Positions 1 through 11,884 are shown, counted from the first letter of the stretch. The stretch: 64,000 bases of DNA from Phragmites australis (GCF_958298935.1 NC_084932.1:9279501-9343500); one strand, 5' to 3'. Translations and numbers: made by a program. The notes: generated by a model not told the origin, from the sequence alone.

Positions 1-513
1 TTACCTAACTCTATGCACTTTAGAAACTAAATGAGCATTAAACTTTTGTTCTACCTTCATCTCTCAATCTAAATACCTTTTAGCATCATAAGCACCCTCA
101 AAAGATGGTATAGTAAACTTAATCTTAGCAAATGGATTATCATTAATATGTGGGTTATGTTGCTGAAAATTATTACCTCTCATACCTTGACGATTGAAGT
201 TCAATCGGTTCCTTTGTCGTTCATCAAAGGTGTCACATTCTTGTCTCAAAATTTCATCATCCGTGACGGACTCCTCTTGTTCATAGGCTGCACCATGAGG
301 ATCCACTCGACCATTGCTCGGTGGCAGATTAACCAATCGATCAAAGCGTGTATTGAGCATTGCAATGCATTCATTGAGTCACTGCAATGCAGTATTGGTT
401 CCCGCAAGCTTCTTGTCAATGTCGTCATTAATAGTTTGTCAATGATCATCCAACAATATTGTGTGTTCTTCCCTCAAAACACACTCCAGCGCATTCAATG
501 CTTCTCCTGCCAT
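1..513 (-). pseudogene. Degenerate gag fragment of an LTR retrotransposon
   Basis: Read on the minus strand from an ATG at 513, this gives a gag-type polyprotein start. It contains NPFAKIKFTIPSFEG followed by YLD, the familiar core opening of plant Ty3/gypsy gag proteins in which a Trp usually follows; here a stop stands in its place. Two further stops occur near 445 and 370, so it is not translatable as it stands. It runs off the left edge of the window. The leader, primer site and LTR that fit this element by orientation lie at 12,497-14,000, beyond a Tat element inserted between the two parts. Family assignment is from motif recognition only. Confidence 0.75.
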
Positions 514-916
514 GGTTAGTTGAAGATAGAAAACAACAAAAGATAAATTATCCCTATCGACTACTAGGTGGTGGAGGTGGAGTCATACACTCTCAAACGT
601 CTTACCACACTCTTGCAAGTGTTCTTACCAATCACCGCAGTTGGCACAACCAGTGGCTGGTTCATGATACCTTATCGAGTGCGAGTGAGGTAGTTACAAG
701 GGAAGATACCGTTCTGATCGAGAGAAGGTGTAGCTTGGACAGGCAATATTGAGTAGCAAGGAATAGCAATTAATGAAATCATATTAGCAAAGCTGAATAA
801 AAGTCCACAGTACTCGTCACAGTTTCTGGCTCGATTATGTTCCTAGAACTAGCTCAAGCAAGCCGAAGACCATATCAGACACAAGCACAATGGAGCAAAA
901 TTCGCAATGCAAACTG

Positions 917-965
<49 letters not shown>

Positions 966-1123
966 TTTTGCACTCTTTGCTTTTTTTTTGGCACCCTTTG
1001 CTTCTTGCTTACTTTTTTTTTGCGAATGTAACACAAACTCAAAAGTCTTCAATGGACTTTTCTAAGTCAAAAGAGGTATATGGGTCACAAACTTTTTTCG
1101 AAGAGTAGGGGTATAAAGGTAAA
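514..1123 (-). other. Leader of the minus-strand element, left half
   Basis: No convincing coding sequence. This lies upstream of the minus-strand gag start and probably belongs to the untranslated leader of that element, interrupted at 1,123 by the Tat insertion and resuming at 12,497. It contains a TC microsatellite and several T-rich runs. Confidence 0.5.
919..966. repeat. TC dinucleotide microsatellite
   Basis: About twenty TC units in a nearly pure run, decaying into T-rich sequence on the right. It makes short spurious reading frames on both strands (Ser-Leu and Arg-Glu runs). Confidence 0.97.
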
Positions 1124-1652
1124 TGTTGGGGGATGATCTCCCGTACCCCTTCGGATGGCGAGTCGAAGTCCACTGGTGGTTGTACACTGATGAATACTGC
1201 AGTGGTGTTTCAGGAAGCCCAGGCGAAGGCTCTGGCGGGCCTTCGGATGGAGGCCAAAGGTCAACCCGCGGCATCAAGAATTAGCATAGGTGAAGACTCT
1301 GGTAGGCCTTCGGACGGAGGTCGAAGGTCATCCCGCAGCACAGCGTTGAGGCTGGTCGAAGGTGCCCTGAAGGCGTCGAAGCTCATGTAGCCGTCTAGGG
1401 TATAATTGAAAATGTACTTGATGGTACCTGAATATCCCCGAATATGCCAGGAATGTGGTAGTTAGGGGGGTAATGCTGTAAGTTATAGCGTGGAGTGGTT
1501 GAATATGGGCTATAAATAGGCTGGCATTGTAATTGAGGTGACGGATGAATTAAGATGACTCCACCCCACGAATACGTGTCGCGCTACAAAGCGTTCAGCT
1601 TTCCCTCTTAAGCGAAGGACTTCCCTGTTGTTCGGTGATTTAGATTCCAACA
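1124..1652 (+). repeat. 5' LTR of the Tat element
   Basis: Begins TGTTGGGGGATGATC and ends CCAACA. It matches 11,899-12,496 over its whole length. It is about 70 bp shorter because it has one fewer copy of an internal unit of roughly 66 bp carrying CCTTCGGA and CGAAGG. A TATA box lies at 1,511-1,518. Confidence 0.93.
1511..1518 (+). promoter_or_regulatory. LTR TATA box
   Basis: TATAAATA within the LTR, conserved at 12,355-12,362 in the 3' copy; the probable core promoter for the retrotransposon transcript. Confidence 0.75.
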
Positions 1653-1653
1653 G

Positions 1654-1674
1654 TTGGTGCCGTCCGTGGGGATT
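1654..1674 (+). promoter_or_regulatory. Primer binding site of the Tat element
   Basis: TTGGTGCCGTCCGTGGGG directly follows the 5' LTR. Its position and TGG-type start fit a tRNA primer site; I do not assign the tRNA. It reads like the TTGGCGCCGTCTGTGGGG type common in grass Tat elements. Confidence 0.7.
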
Positions 1675-1689
1675 GAACAATCTGAAGCC

Positions 1690-3115
1690 ATGCCACATAA
1701 AAAGAAGACAAAGCCACTCGATACATAGGCGGCATTGCTGGAGCACTTGGTTCCAGCTGGGGCTTCGGCCGAAACACTCCCTTCGACGGTGTCGAAGCCG
1801 GGCAACTCTTTGACCGGTGGAGCCGATGGCAGCCAACAAGAACACGATGATGTAGATGTGGCGCCCCCAGGTGATAACGGAGATCACCATGAAGTGGCTA
1901 TCCAGGAAGACGCAGCAGCAGTGCGAAGGGTAGAAGCTAATATTCATGCCCACTTCGAGGCTTTGGCAGAAGAAAGAAAGAAGGCACGTGTTGCTGAAGA
2001 GTGGGATGACCTTGGTAACTTTGGAGAATATGAAAATGAAGCTGAGACAGAAGAGGAAAGAGCAGCCACGCTAGAAGCTGAAGAATTGGAGAGGCAGATT
2101 GCGTAGAAAAAACGCACACTGGATAGCTTGGTAGTGAGTCGGAAGGCCACAGAGTATCGCCGGCGAGCCAAAGAAGCCAGAAGAACACTGGAGAAAATGC
2201 AAGAAGAGATTGACATGCTGCAGCGCGCAGATGAACCGGCTCACCATGACTCTGTTAGAAGTTGTAGCATGACTCACGCAGGGCCTTCAACATAGGTCAT
2301 GCACTGGTGATCCAGAATCATCGCTCTCCGTCAGCTTGCAGAACCAACCGTGGCCTTCGGGCTTCAAGATGCCTCGGGTGGTAATGTTTGATGGAGAGTC
2401 AGATCCGAAGGAGTTTGTCATGAGTTTCGAGGTGGCAGTTGAGTCCACTGGAGGAGATGACACGACACTAGCCAAGGCCTTTGTGTTGGCGGTTAAGTGG
2501 ATAGAGACGTCGTGGTACTCCGCACTGCCTCCAGGATCCATTTATTCATGGGAGCAATTGTGCAATGCCTTATATAGTAATTTCCAAGGAAATCAAGCGA
2601 AGAAGGTTACCGCCAGCGACCTCTTCGCACTCAAGCAACAGCCCACAGAGACACTGCAAAGCTATATGCGTCGCTTCGTATACTTTCACTACCAAGCGAA
2701 GGGCTTAAGCGAAGAAACCATCATTGATGCCGCTATACAGGGCATCAAAGGAGGGCTTTTGGCGGGAAAGCTTACACGCAAGAGGCTGGAGAGTGTACAT
2801 GAGCTCTTCAATAAGATGGAAGAGTACGCAAGGTCCGAGTTGGACCACCTTCAGAGGAAGAGTGAGATGGCAACATAAAAAATGCCAAAGACAAATGCAT
2901 CAACCAGAGAGACAAAAGCTGGACACTCGACAGATGGACCGAAGCATGTCAAAAAAGCCAAAGCATTTGAATACAAATCAAAGCAAAAGGAAATCAACCA
3001 GATAGACTCTGGACCAGTCGAAGTCGCCCAGGGGTTCTCCAAAGCAGAAGGCGGGGGTACTCGAGGAGGCCGGAGTGCTAGAGGCCGAGGAGGCCGAGGA
3101 GGATGGGCCCTGTAG
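1690..3115 (+). pseudogene. Tat gag polyprotein, broken
   Basis: Starts at an ATG 38 bp after the LTR (MPHKKKTK...) and is stopped after 12 codons. The N-terminal part (1,735-2,106) is acidic and Glu/Ala-rich with coiled-coil character. The central part (2,336-2,878) is the conserved gag domain, with MFDGESDPKEF at its start and ETLQSYMRRF inside. The C-terminal part (2,882-3,115) is Lys-rich and then Gly/Arg-rich, fitting nucleic-acid binding, although I see no CCHC zinc knuckle. At least three stops and one frame change interrupt the frame. The product would be the capsid protein of the particle. Confidence 0.85.
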
Positions 3116-3236
3116 GACCCGACCACATTGTACTGTGAGTTACATGCCGAAGGTGCTGGTCATAGGACTAAGTAGGGCTCATAGGTCATGGCCATGAAAG
3201 AAAGCTTAGCGAAACAATCCTTTGATCCTGCAATAA

Positions 3237-4193
3237 TTGTGCATCATGCCACACATTTCAAACAGGGCGAAGCATGGGAAACCAATCAGACCCGCAACCC
3301 AAACACAACGTTCGCTAACTAGTGGCAACCAATGGCTGTGCCGACCAATATGTTCCTGTGCCTTCGACTTCGCTGGACCAAACTGTTGGTCAGTTGACTT
3401 TCCAAGGAGAGCTCCCACCGCCTCCGCCAAGACCAACAATCAAAGCCCCCCGGAAGCTAGCAGATCGGTGAGCACAGTGAATCGTGGATACAATGTTGTG
3501 TTGGCAATGTCTGGAGGATCTAATCAGGAAACAGAATCGAAGTGGCAGCAAAAAGAATATGTGCGAAGGGTTAACCATGTTGGTGTAGGGTCAAATTATG
3601 TCCATTCAAGATGGTCCGATGTGCCCATTACCTTCTCACAGGAGGACATGAGGGTTCTAGATTACCCACATACAGACACCTTCATCGTCACTGCAAACAT
3701 TTCAGGAAATGAAGTGCACAAAATCCTAATAGATGGCGGAAGCTCAGTAGATGTCATCTTCATCGATGCTTTTGAGAGGATGGGTTTGCAACGAAGTGAC
3801 CTTCAGCAGGCTGGGTCCCCGCTACTAGGCTTCGGGGGAAAAGCAATCAATGATTTGAGAAAGATAGAAATTCCAGTGTCAGTTGGCGGAGGGTCAAGCT
3901 TTCAAATGGAGGATATCACCTTCGATGTGGTTGATATCAACTATCCCTACAATGCAATATTCGGACGGGGAGTCCTGAATACATTCAAAGCAATACCGCA
4001 CCATGCATATTTGTGCATGAAGATGCCTAGTCCCAGAGGTGTCATAACGGTGCTCGGAGATCAACAAGTGGCCCGTAGGATTGAAGTGGGAAATACTTCG
4101 GACTGGCAAAATGTCCATGTAGTGGCTGGACCTTTGATGGATCATGAAGAACGCGAAGAGCAACCGCAGGTACATAGAATGTCGAAGGCTTGA
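3237..4193 (+). pseudogene. Tat aspartic protease region
   Basis: The open stretch carries the retropepsin-type active site in ILIDGGSSVDVIF near 3,727-3,765, the form usual in Tat elements (DGGSS rather than DSGAS). The downstream YNAIFGRGVLN is the second conserved block. The first part of the frame (3,237-3,480) does not look like protease and is probably linker. A stop at 4,191 separates it from reverse transcriptase, so the protein would not be made as one polyprotein. The catalytic Asp is present. Confidence 0.85.
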
Positions 4194-4239
4194 CCAAAAG
4201 GCCAGACCAAGAATGTGCCGCTGTGTCGAGACAGGCCAG

Positions 4240-4800
4240 ACAAAAAAGTCATCATCGGGGCAGAAATCACAGAAGAAGCTGAGCGAAGGTTGATATTGTT
4301 CCTTCGCAACAATGAAGATATCTTTGCCTAGTCTCCGAAGGATTTGCAAGGAGTCAGCAGAGAAATCATTCAACACACTCTAAATGTAGACCCAAATGCG
4401 AAGCCCAAGAAGCAAAAGCTTCGGAAGGCTTCAAAGGAGATGGAAGAGGTAGCTAAGGCTGAGGTGCAGAAGTTTCTTGATGTCAGTGTGGTGTGCGAAG
4501 TGTTGCATTCGGAGTGGCTGGGTAACCCGGTGCTAGTTAAGAAAAGTAATGGCAAGTGTAGATTTCACAGACATAAACAAAGCTTATCCGAAGGACGACT
4601 TTCCGCTACCACGAATTGATCAGCTGGTGGACTCCGCTGCTGGCTGTGAGATATTGAGTTTTCTGAATGCATACTTTGGGTACCATCAGGTTTGGATGGC
4701 GAAGGAGGACAAGGAAAAAACAAGTTTTAGAACCTCCTTCGGTATATATTGCTTTGTAAGGATGGCCCCGATCCCGAGGCTAAGTTGTTGCTATACATAG
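4240..4800 (+). pseudogene. Tat reverse transcriptase, internally deleted
   Basis: Frames here give the RT fingers and early palm: PVLVKKSNGKCR, then in another frame VDFTDINKAYPKDDFPLPRI and FGYHQV. After FVRMA (about 4,763) the sequence jumps straight to LLLYIEASPSAVSAILLQE, which is already the RNase H connection. The segment that normally holds the YxDD catalytic motif is missing. There is also a frame change near 4,553. A reverse transcriptase without that motif cannot work, so the element depends on helpers. Confidence 0.85.
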
Positions 4801-5450
4801 AAGCATCCCCTTCGGCAGTAAGTGCCATACTTCTGCAAGAAAGGCAAGAAAATAACAAGTTTTAGAAATTTCTGGTGTACTATGTATCGGAGGCTTTGGT
4901 AGGGCCGAAGAGGTTCTACTCTTCGCCATTATTTTACAGCTCACAAGATTACAGTGCCCAACTTCTTACCCCTTCGTGACATGTTTGAAAATCGTGAAGC
5001 TATAGGGAGGATTGCAAAATGGGCTGCAGAGATTGCACCATTCATGATAGTTTTCGTCGCAAGAACAACGATGAAGTCTCAGGCATTAGCGGAGTTTGTG
5101 GAAGATTAGACGATGTAGGCCGAAATTCCAGCAGAAGTACCATTAGATCCAATTTGGATCGCATATTGTGACGGAGCCTGGGGGGCTTTGGGTGCTGGTG
5201 TGGCGGCAGTGGTGCCTTCACCTTCGGAAGTGAAGTAGCGATACACCACCAGGCTCGAGTTTCGATTGACAAACAACGTTACGGAGTACAAAGCAGTTCT
5301 ACTTAGCCTTCGTAAGGCTCAAGCGTTGGGCACCCGAAGAGTCTTGGTCACGACAGATTCTAAGTGATCGCAAACCAAATTGACAAGACATTTCAGATGA
5401 AGGAGCTAGAACTAGTCAAATACATGGCAACGGTGTGAACATGGAAAGGC
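4775..5450 (+). pseudogene. Tat RNase H region with second (archaeal-type) RNase H
   Basis: Short frames carry LYIEASPSAVSAILLQE (first RNase H) and later WIAYCDGAWGALGAG with NNVTEYKAVLLSL and LVTTDS (second RNase H). The second has the DG, E and D positions expected of an RNase H fold. A duplicated RNase H is known in the plant Tat group. Several stops and frame changes break both parts. Confidence 0.75.
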
Positions 5451-6850
5451 ATTTCCTGGGATTTACAGTCAAGAGCATATCAAGAAATGACAACTTTGAG
5501 GCCGATGACCTCACAAAGGCCGTGGCGCAAAATCTGCCAATACCGCCAGATTTGTTTTATCAGAAATTGAAGGTGCCAGCTGTCGAGGCCCCTTTGCAGA
5601 AGGCACGCTCGGTCGCTGTAATCGAGAGTGAAGATTGGTGCTCTCCCATAATGGCCTATCTTCGTGGCTACTATGAGCCCGAAGATAATGTTGAGGCGAA
5701 GCGTATGGCACAGAGAGCCAAAAACTACAAAATTGTGGGAGCCGACTTGTATAAGATGGGAGTCTATGCATCGATGCTATGATGCATATCCCAAGTAGAG
5801 GGCTAAAACTTGTTGAGAGAAATACACGGAGGATTGTGTGGCTCACATATAGGCACTCGAGCGCTCGTCGGAAAAGCATTCAGGCAAGGATTGTTTTGGC
5901 CGCAGGCGGTTTATAATGCGGAGTGTGTAGTCCGAAGTTGTGTGCAGTGCCAATACTTGGCGAAGGGTTCAAACAGGCCTACAACAAAGACACAGCTCAT
6001 ACCCCTGATCTGGCCATTAACGCGGTGAGGAATGACATTGCCGGACAGTTACCAGCTGCCCCGGGGAACTTGCATTATGCTGTCATGGCAGTAGAGTACT
6101 TCTCCAAATGGGTGGAGGTAATGGCGCTGGTGAATATAACATCAAGAAATATCCAAAAATTCTTGTGGCAGAACACCGTCTGCCGCTTTGGAGTTCCACG
6201 CAAAATGACCATTGATAAAGGCACGCAATTTGACAGCAAAGGGTTCAGACAATTCTGCGAAGACCTGGGAATCAAAGTCCACTTCACATCAGTGTATCAC
6301 CCACAGTCAAATGGAGCTGTGGAAAGGGCAGACGGCATCATCTTTGCTGGTGTCGCAAGACGTCTGCAAGGTCTGCCAAAAGGAAATGGTCGGAAGAGCT
6401 GCCGAAGGTCTTATGGTTTGTAAGAATAATGGTAACAAGACCGACAGGATTCACGCCATTTTGTTTTCCCTTCGGCAAAGAGGCAATGACTCTGAAGGAG
6501 TGTAAAAATAAATCATTTTGAGTCATGAATTAGCCCAAAGTGAAGAATTGACATCATAAGAAGTGCTGGAGGAGATGAGAATACAGGCCATCGAAAATCT
6601 GACCAGATATCAGGAGGAGACTAGAAGATGGAGAGACAATAAAGTGTCCCCAAAGGAGTTCGCCCCTGGAGACTTGATACTACAAAGACTCACCAATACT
6701 TCCTCCATGGGAAAATTGCAAAGTAGGTGGGACGGACCTTTCTAGGTGAAGAGGTTGTTAAGGCCCGGACCTTATCGCCTAGCTACTATCGAAGGGGATG
6801 AGCTTCCGCACACTTGGAATGCCGACAACCTTCGCAAGTTCTATGTGTAG
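5435..6850 (+). pseudogene. Tat integrase, broken
   Basis: Begins with a linker (5,435-5,782). An HHCC zinc-binding region follows at 5,810-5,960 (EIHGGLCGSH ... CVQCQ), then the catalytic core at about 6,020-6,340 with TIDKGTQFD and YHPQSNGAVERAD, carrying the second Asp and the Glu of the DDE triad. A C-terminal piece (6,563-6,745) with the WDGPF block follows. It is spread over three frames with stops, including one just after the zinc region. The intact enzyme inserts element cDNA into the host chromosome. Confidence 0.85.
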
Positions 6851-7384
6851 TAACCAAGGAAGATGTCCTCGCATCGATGGGCGAAGCACACGATTCAATG
6901 CAGCATTTACATAATTTTGTTTTTCTCCAATTTAATCAAAACAATATATGGGTGCTGTACTCTTTTCCTCACAGGGGGAACCCTTCGTTGAGGTGTGAGG
7001 TTTTTAATGAGGCATCGACCTGTGTAAACCCTCTAATATATATGGAATTACCCCCAAGAAAGTGTGTACTTTTGTTGAGTATGCATAATTCATCGTCGAA
7101 GTGTTGCAGGCCTTCGAAAAAAGGAAGCACACCACTCGACAAGAGGTGGGTCGAGAACTCGCCATAAAAGTCAAGGTATGGAATGTCAAAGAAAGACATC
7201 TTACCCTTCGACTTTAGACAGGCGCAAACCCGCAATAGAAGTTTGATTATTGGTCGTTTCAAAGTTGTCCATATTTTAAAAGAATTTCTTTCTGTAGCAT
7301 CTTCGTCTTTATGGTAAAGTAATTATGATTCAGTTACACATGAATGTCTGTGTAATGCTAAAAAGAAAGAAAGAAAGAAAGAAA
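6851..7384 (+). other. Non-coding spacer after integrase in the Tat element
   Basis: No supported reading frame. It ends in a short (AAAG)n run at about 7,361-7,386 that leads directly into the 108-bp repeats. Confidence 0.6.
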
Positions 7385-8150
7385 AAGCTGAAGTGCTGCT
7401 CGACCTCACAAGGTGGCGCACCTCTCGACTAAAAGTCGGCGGCTAAGAGTGCCTACCCCCGCGCCGAAGGCGAAAAATACCTTCAGAAGGAAAAGCTAAA
7501 GTACTGCTTGACCTCACAAGGTGACACACTACTCGGCTAAAAGTCAGGGGCTAAGAGTGCCTGCCCCCACATCGAAGGCGAAACATACCTTCAAAAGAAA
7601 AAGCTGATGTGCTACTCGACCTCAAAAGGCAGCGCACCGCTCGACTAAAAGTCGGGGGCTAAGAGTGCCTGCCCCCACACCGAAGGCGAAATATACCTTC
7701 GGAAGAAAAAGCCGAAGTGCTGCTCGACCTCACAAGGCGGCGCACCTCTTGGCTAAAAGTCGGGGGCTAAGAGTGCATGCCCCTGCACCGAAGGCGAAAC
7801 ATACATTCAGAAGAAAAAGCCAAAGTGCTGCTCGACCTCAGAGAAGGCGATTCACCTCTCGACTGAAAGTTGGGGGCTAAGAGTGCTTGCCATTGCACCG
7901 AAGGTGAAACATACCTTCGAGAAAAAAAACCCGAAGTGCTGCTCGACCTCAGAGAAGGTGGTGAACCTCTCGAAAGTAGGGGGCTAAGAGTACCTGTCCT
8001 CACACTGAAGGCAAAACACACCTTCAAAAGGAAAAGCCAAAGTAATGCTTGGCTTTAAAAGGTGGCGGCGTACCTCTCGACTCAAAAGTAGGGGGCTACG
8101 AGTGTCTGCCCCCACGCCAATGGCACAAGATACATTCGGAAAAAAAAAAG
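7385..8150 (+). repeat. Seven 108-bp tandem repeats inside the Tat element
   Basis: Units start near 7,385, 7,493, 7,601, 7,709, 7,817, 7,928 and 8,034, so the spacing is 108 bp for the first four steps and 111 and 106 for the last two. Each unit reads GTGCTGCTCGACCTCA..., then GACTAAAAGTC, then GGGGGCTAAGAGTGCCT followed by GCCCCC, then CGAAGGCGAAA. Two small self-complementary stems recur: GACT/AGTC, and GGGGGC/GCCCCC with an 11-nt loop. The spacing is multiple of three, so short frames run through it, but I see no sign that it is coding. Confidence 0.93.
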
Positions 8151-8721
8151 AAAAACACAAACAATAAAAAGGGAAAGCGAACAAAGAAGCCTGATGTTAA
8201 TCCTGAAACATAGGTAGTCTACAAAAAAAATGAAAATTTGACAAAATAAAAGTCGAAGCCTGGATAACCATCGCCACGAAATGCACAATCACATTTATGA
8301 TTAATAGCGATTACGACGCGAAACCAAGGGAGATTAATCGCCATTGAGCACGAAGTAAGCAATTAAATGAAAGGTAAATTTATCAAGGCCGCGTTAGAAG
8401 TAGTCGTTAAAAAATGATGCTTCACGTGCGGTGCCGCCGAAGGTCCCTACGGCTTCAAAGTCAGGGGGCGGCGTTCTCCAAATGACGCTTCGCGTGCGTT
8501 GCTGCCGAAGGTCCCTATGGCTTCAAAGTCGGGGGGGGGGGGGGTGGGGGGGACGGTGTTCTCCAAATCACGCTTTGTGCGTGGTGCTGCCGAAGGTCCA
8601 AATCGATGAAAGACCGACTTGATAAGCTCAATATATAATAATCGAACATAATAATCATTTCAACATTCTTTATTCTAAAAAATCATCAACATTAGGATCT
8701 ATAAAATCTTTATACCATCGG
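8151..8721. other. Tat element spacer with G-run and CCTTCGG-type repeats
   Basis: No coding support. Three imperfect repeats of about 80-100 bp (GTGCTGCCGAAGGTCC... CTTCAAAGTCGGGG) lie at 8,425-8,600, with a long poly-G tract near 8,529-8,550. Confidence 0.6.
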
Positions 8722-11587
8722 CTAAAACCAAATTGAAAGGCTATGCCTTGACTGGCATGAAAAGGCAGTGCTGGATCCAGTGTAGGTAGATGAAGGAGTG
8801 GTAGACGAAGATGTAGGCGAAGCGCTCCTGCCTTCGATATGTCGCACTATTTGTGAACAAGAAGGCCCTCGGTGGTAACAAAATTGAAACTGACAGGGTA
8901 GGAACCCATGATTATCATCGGTCGACTCAAGCTTCGGGTCAACGAAAATATGTGGAGGCTCGATGTCTCCGTGCGCAATCCGGCGGGCCTCACGCTCAGC
9001 CTTACAGGTCTCTAAAACCAAAGGGCTAAATGACTTCCAGAACGCTTTGGAGTTGGCATTCATTATGTCATAGGACCTACACTTCGCTTTCCAATACCTC
9101 TCGAAATGAATAGCTGGGTGGCGACGGTGGAAGGAATCCCAGCAAGACCAAGACATGAAAAAATTATCCCGCATCATAGTGTTGGGGACAACATCTTTGG
9201 CTACCTGCGCAGTGTCTGAGGGGAGGACCTGCGCAGTGTCCGAGGGCAGGACCTGCGCATGGAGCAAAGATAGTCAAAACATTTAACAACAAATAAAAGC
9301 GTATATATTACAGAATATTTCAGTCGGTAACCAAATGTTCAAAACCCAAAATGATGCTTCACGCTTTCTTCACACCTTCTCAGGTTCTTCGGCCACCGTG
9401 GTCGTCGCTTTGGTGGAAGGGTCATCCTTTGCTTTCACCTGCAAAAAAAGGGGTCCATGAATACGCAGGTGGTGGAAATCCTGACAAAAAAAGGTACTTG
9501 CTGGCGATTGATTTCCGCTTCCCGAAGGGCAAGCTCGCAGCCATGTTTACACTAGTAGTTGGTGGTGAATGATCATGTAGTGGCCTTCGATGCCCTCGAC
9601 ACCACCAAAGTTGACATGTCCGAAGGATAGCAGAAGGTTGGTTTCTGAAGCGCAATATGATGGTCATAGCTAGTCATCTCAATTGACTGGACTAAACTCC
9701 TGGCTGAGACCATAGCGCAGAAGTCACCATATAGCTGGGCTGCGGGAAAAAGACTGCCGCTAGTTTTGCATATCCATCCAAGAAGGCCACCCACCCTGGC
9801 AAGGTTAAGCGAGGGAGGCATTGCCGAAGCACCGATCCCATTGAAGGTATGGCTAATTGCTTCGCAGGCTGCAAGGACCTTCGGCTCAAGCTCTTCTAGC
9901 ATAACAAGGGCGTCTTCGGATAGTGTCTTTGCCTCTTCCAGTTCTTCGTGCAACCACCACGCTTTAGCTTTTTTAGCACCGCAGAGGGCCTACAATTCCG
10001 AGACTTGAGCTTCAGACACCGTCTGATTTTGACGAAGGTAAGTGACTTCTTCTTCTGTGCTCTATTTGCCCAAGCGAAGGGAGCCCACTTCTTCTTCAAG
10101 GTGCTACGAGCGTAGATTAGCCTCCTTCTCTCATTGCGTGAACTCCCTTTTTTGGGCCTCGGTCTTCTCTGCCCGGACTTGAAATAGAGACCTTTGCACC
10201 TCTGCATTTTTCGCACGGGCCTCGGAATGCTCCGCCTGCTTGCACTAAGCGTGCGAAATAAGCATAGCTTGCGATAGTGCTAAACATCTTCTTTGCATCA
10301 TTGACCTCCCCCGAGCTTGGCTCAAATGAAGAAATCTTGAAAGCTTCGGCATCAATAGCCTTCACGTCAAGTAAGTCGATATGACTCATAAGCCCCTTTC
10401 CACCATGTCGAGGCATGGGCGATGAAGTATTTTCCTCTTTGTTCTCTATGGCTCTATGGCCTTCAGACGAATTGTCCTTAGAGGAAGAACTCAAAGACGA
10501 AGAGGTAGACACTGATTCAGCTCCAACTTCAACATTTTCTGCTCCTTCAGCCTCAGCTTCCCCCACCACTAGCTCAGCGGTCACGTGTGGATCCGAAGGC
10601 TCATCTTCATCATCGCTGAGAATTAGCGTGGCAAGGTCCACGCATGCACAAAAGGAAGACTTCGGCGACGAGGAAGGAAGATCATGTGTGCCTTTCGGAG
10701 GCTCCTATCGAAGGGGCACAGCTCGAATGGCTAGTGAGCCTTCGGGGGCCAATTCCTCATGCATGTCTTCGAAGGCCACTTCGTGAGGTCTCTTCTTCAG
10801 GGCAAGTGCTTTCTTCCTTTTACCCCGTTGTGGTGATGGGTTTGCGATTTCCCGCTTCCTTTGGCTATCTGCAGCAAGTTCTCCACCAGCATCGGCGGTC
10901 GGGGAGCCCTCTCCGCCCTGATCCAATAAGGGCATGGTCACCTTCGTCCTGTCTTTATAGGAAAGACCTCGTAACTCAAAAATCCAGTTAAGTCACCGAC
11001 CAAGCCCCTGGTCAGCAGAGCTGGGTTTTGCCCGGGGTAAATTTCCCAAGTAGCAGCATGGCCTTAGCCTCCACTTCAACTATCGTTAAGTCTCCCACAA
11101 AGTAAACAATGTAAGCAAATGACAGAGCGGAAGTGCAGTTAGGAACGTGATAAAAGATAATACCTGTGAAACATCAAAAATCAGGATGGGGGCGGCAGAG
11201 TCCCTCCGACCCTTTGTCACCGAATTTCAGGATGACCTAGTCCCGGCTAAGGGGCCATACCCTGGACGCCATGAACTCTTCTACGAGATCGCAAGTGGTC
11301 AGATGCTTCGTGCACCTAGCGAAGGCCTCAAATGCGGCCCTTTGAGAGGCCTTCAGCTGTACATCGGGGGTGCGGTTCCCTTTCACCTCTTCACAATTGG
11401 ACACGAGAAACTCCTCTCGGTCCACGTTGTGGTAGAACCACCATTGCATCCAGTCCTTTGGCCATTTATTTTTGTACACCACGACTGGCATGTCCAGGCC
11501 AGCGTGATAAGTAAAGTTCAGGTAGCCATAGTGGGCTTCACTTTGCACGCTTCGTGTGAAGATCGGTTTCGGCTGGTGATGGAGCAT
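8722..11587 (-). pseudogene. Antisense reading region of the Tat element
   Basis: Four blocks on the minus strand read in one direction. 11,587-11,237 has a Trp-rich block (KNKWPKDWMQWWFYHNVD). 10,941-10,117 is acidic and Ser-rich with basic patches. 10,216-9,573 is Glu/Leu-rich with coiled-coil character. 9,267-8,722 has WSCWDSFHRRHPAIHFERYW. The first block resembles the plant 'putative gypsy type transposon' family (Pfam Transposase_28), which is known from antisense genes of Tat and Grande-like elements. Its true function is unknown. Frameshifts separate the blocks, so this copy is probably dead, although some gaps could be introns. 9,189-9,258 holds a short duplication in DNA and protein (VLPSDTAQ twice). 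Confidence 0.7.
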
Positions 11588-11884
11588 GTGGGCTGCGGCG
11601 AAAAGGAGAAAAGGCCAAGCCGAACAATGGCGTTCGGCATTAGCTGGTGGAGGTAGACTTCAAACAGTTTTAGAAACTTTGGCACCATCTAATCGCAAGG
11701 AAAATGAAGCCCCCCTCGACAGTAGTCGACGAAGACAATGGCTTCATAATACAGATGAACAACATGAGGGGGCTGTGTGCTTAAAGGTAAAATGGGCCCT
11801 CAGGGGCCTTCGATTAGCTGAAGGGGACGGTGTTAAGCTATATCATCTGATTCATAGGCTTGGCCCTTCTAAGATGAACCTTAC

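Noticed and set aside
890..1108. Frames with Ser-Leu and Arg-Glu runs
   Set aside because: Product of the TC microsatellite.
7665..8058. Repeat-containing open frames over the 108-bp array
   Set aside because: The period is a multiple of three, so frames stay open on any strand; no codon bias or domain is visible.
7385..8150. Array considered as CRISPR-like because of regular repeats with palindromes
   Set aside because: The repeats are contiguous 108-bp units without unique spacers, inside a plant retrotransposon.
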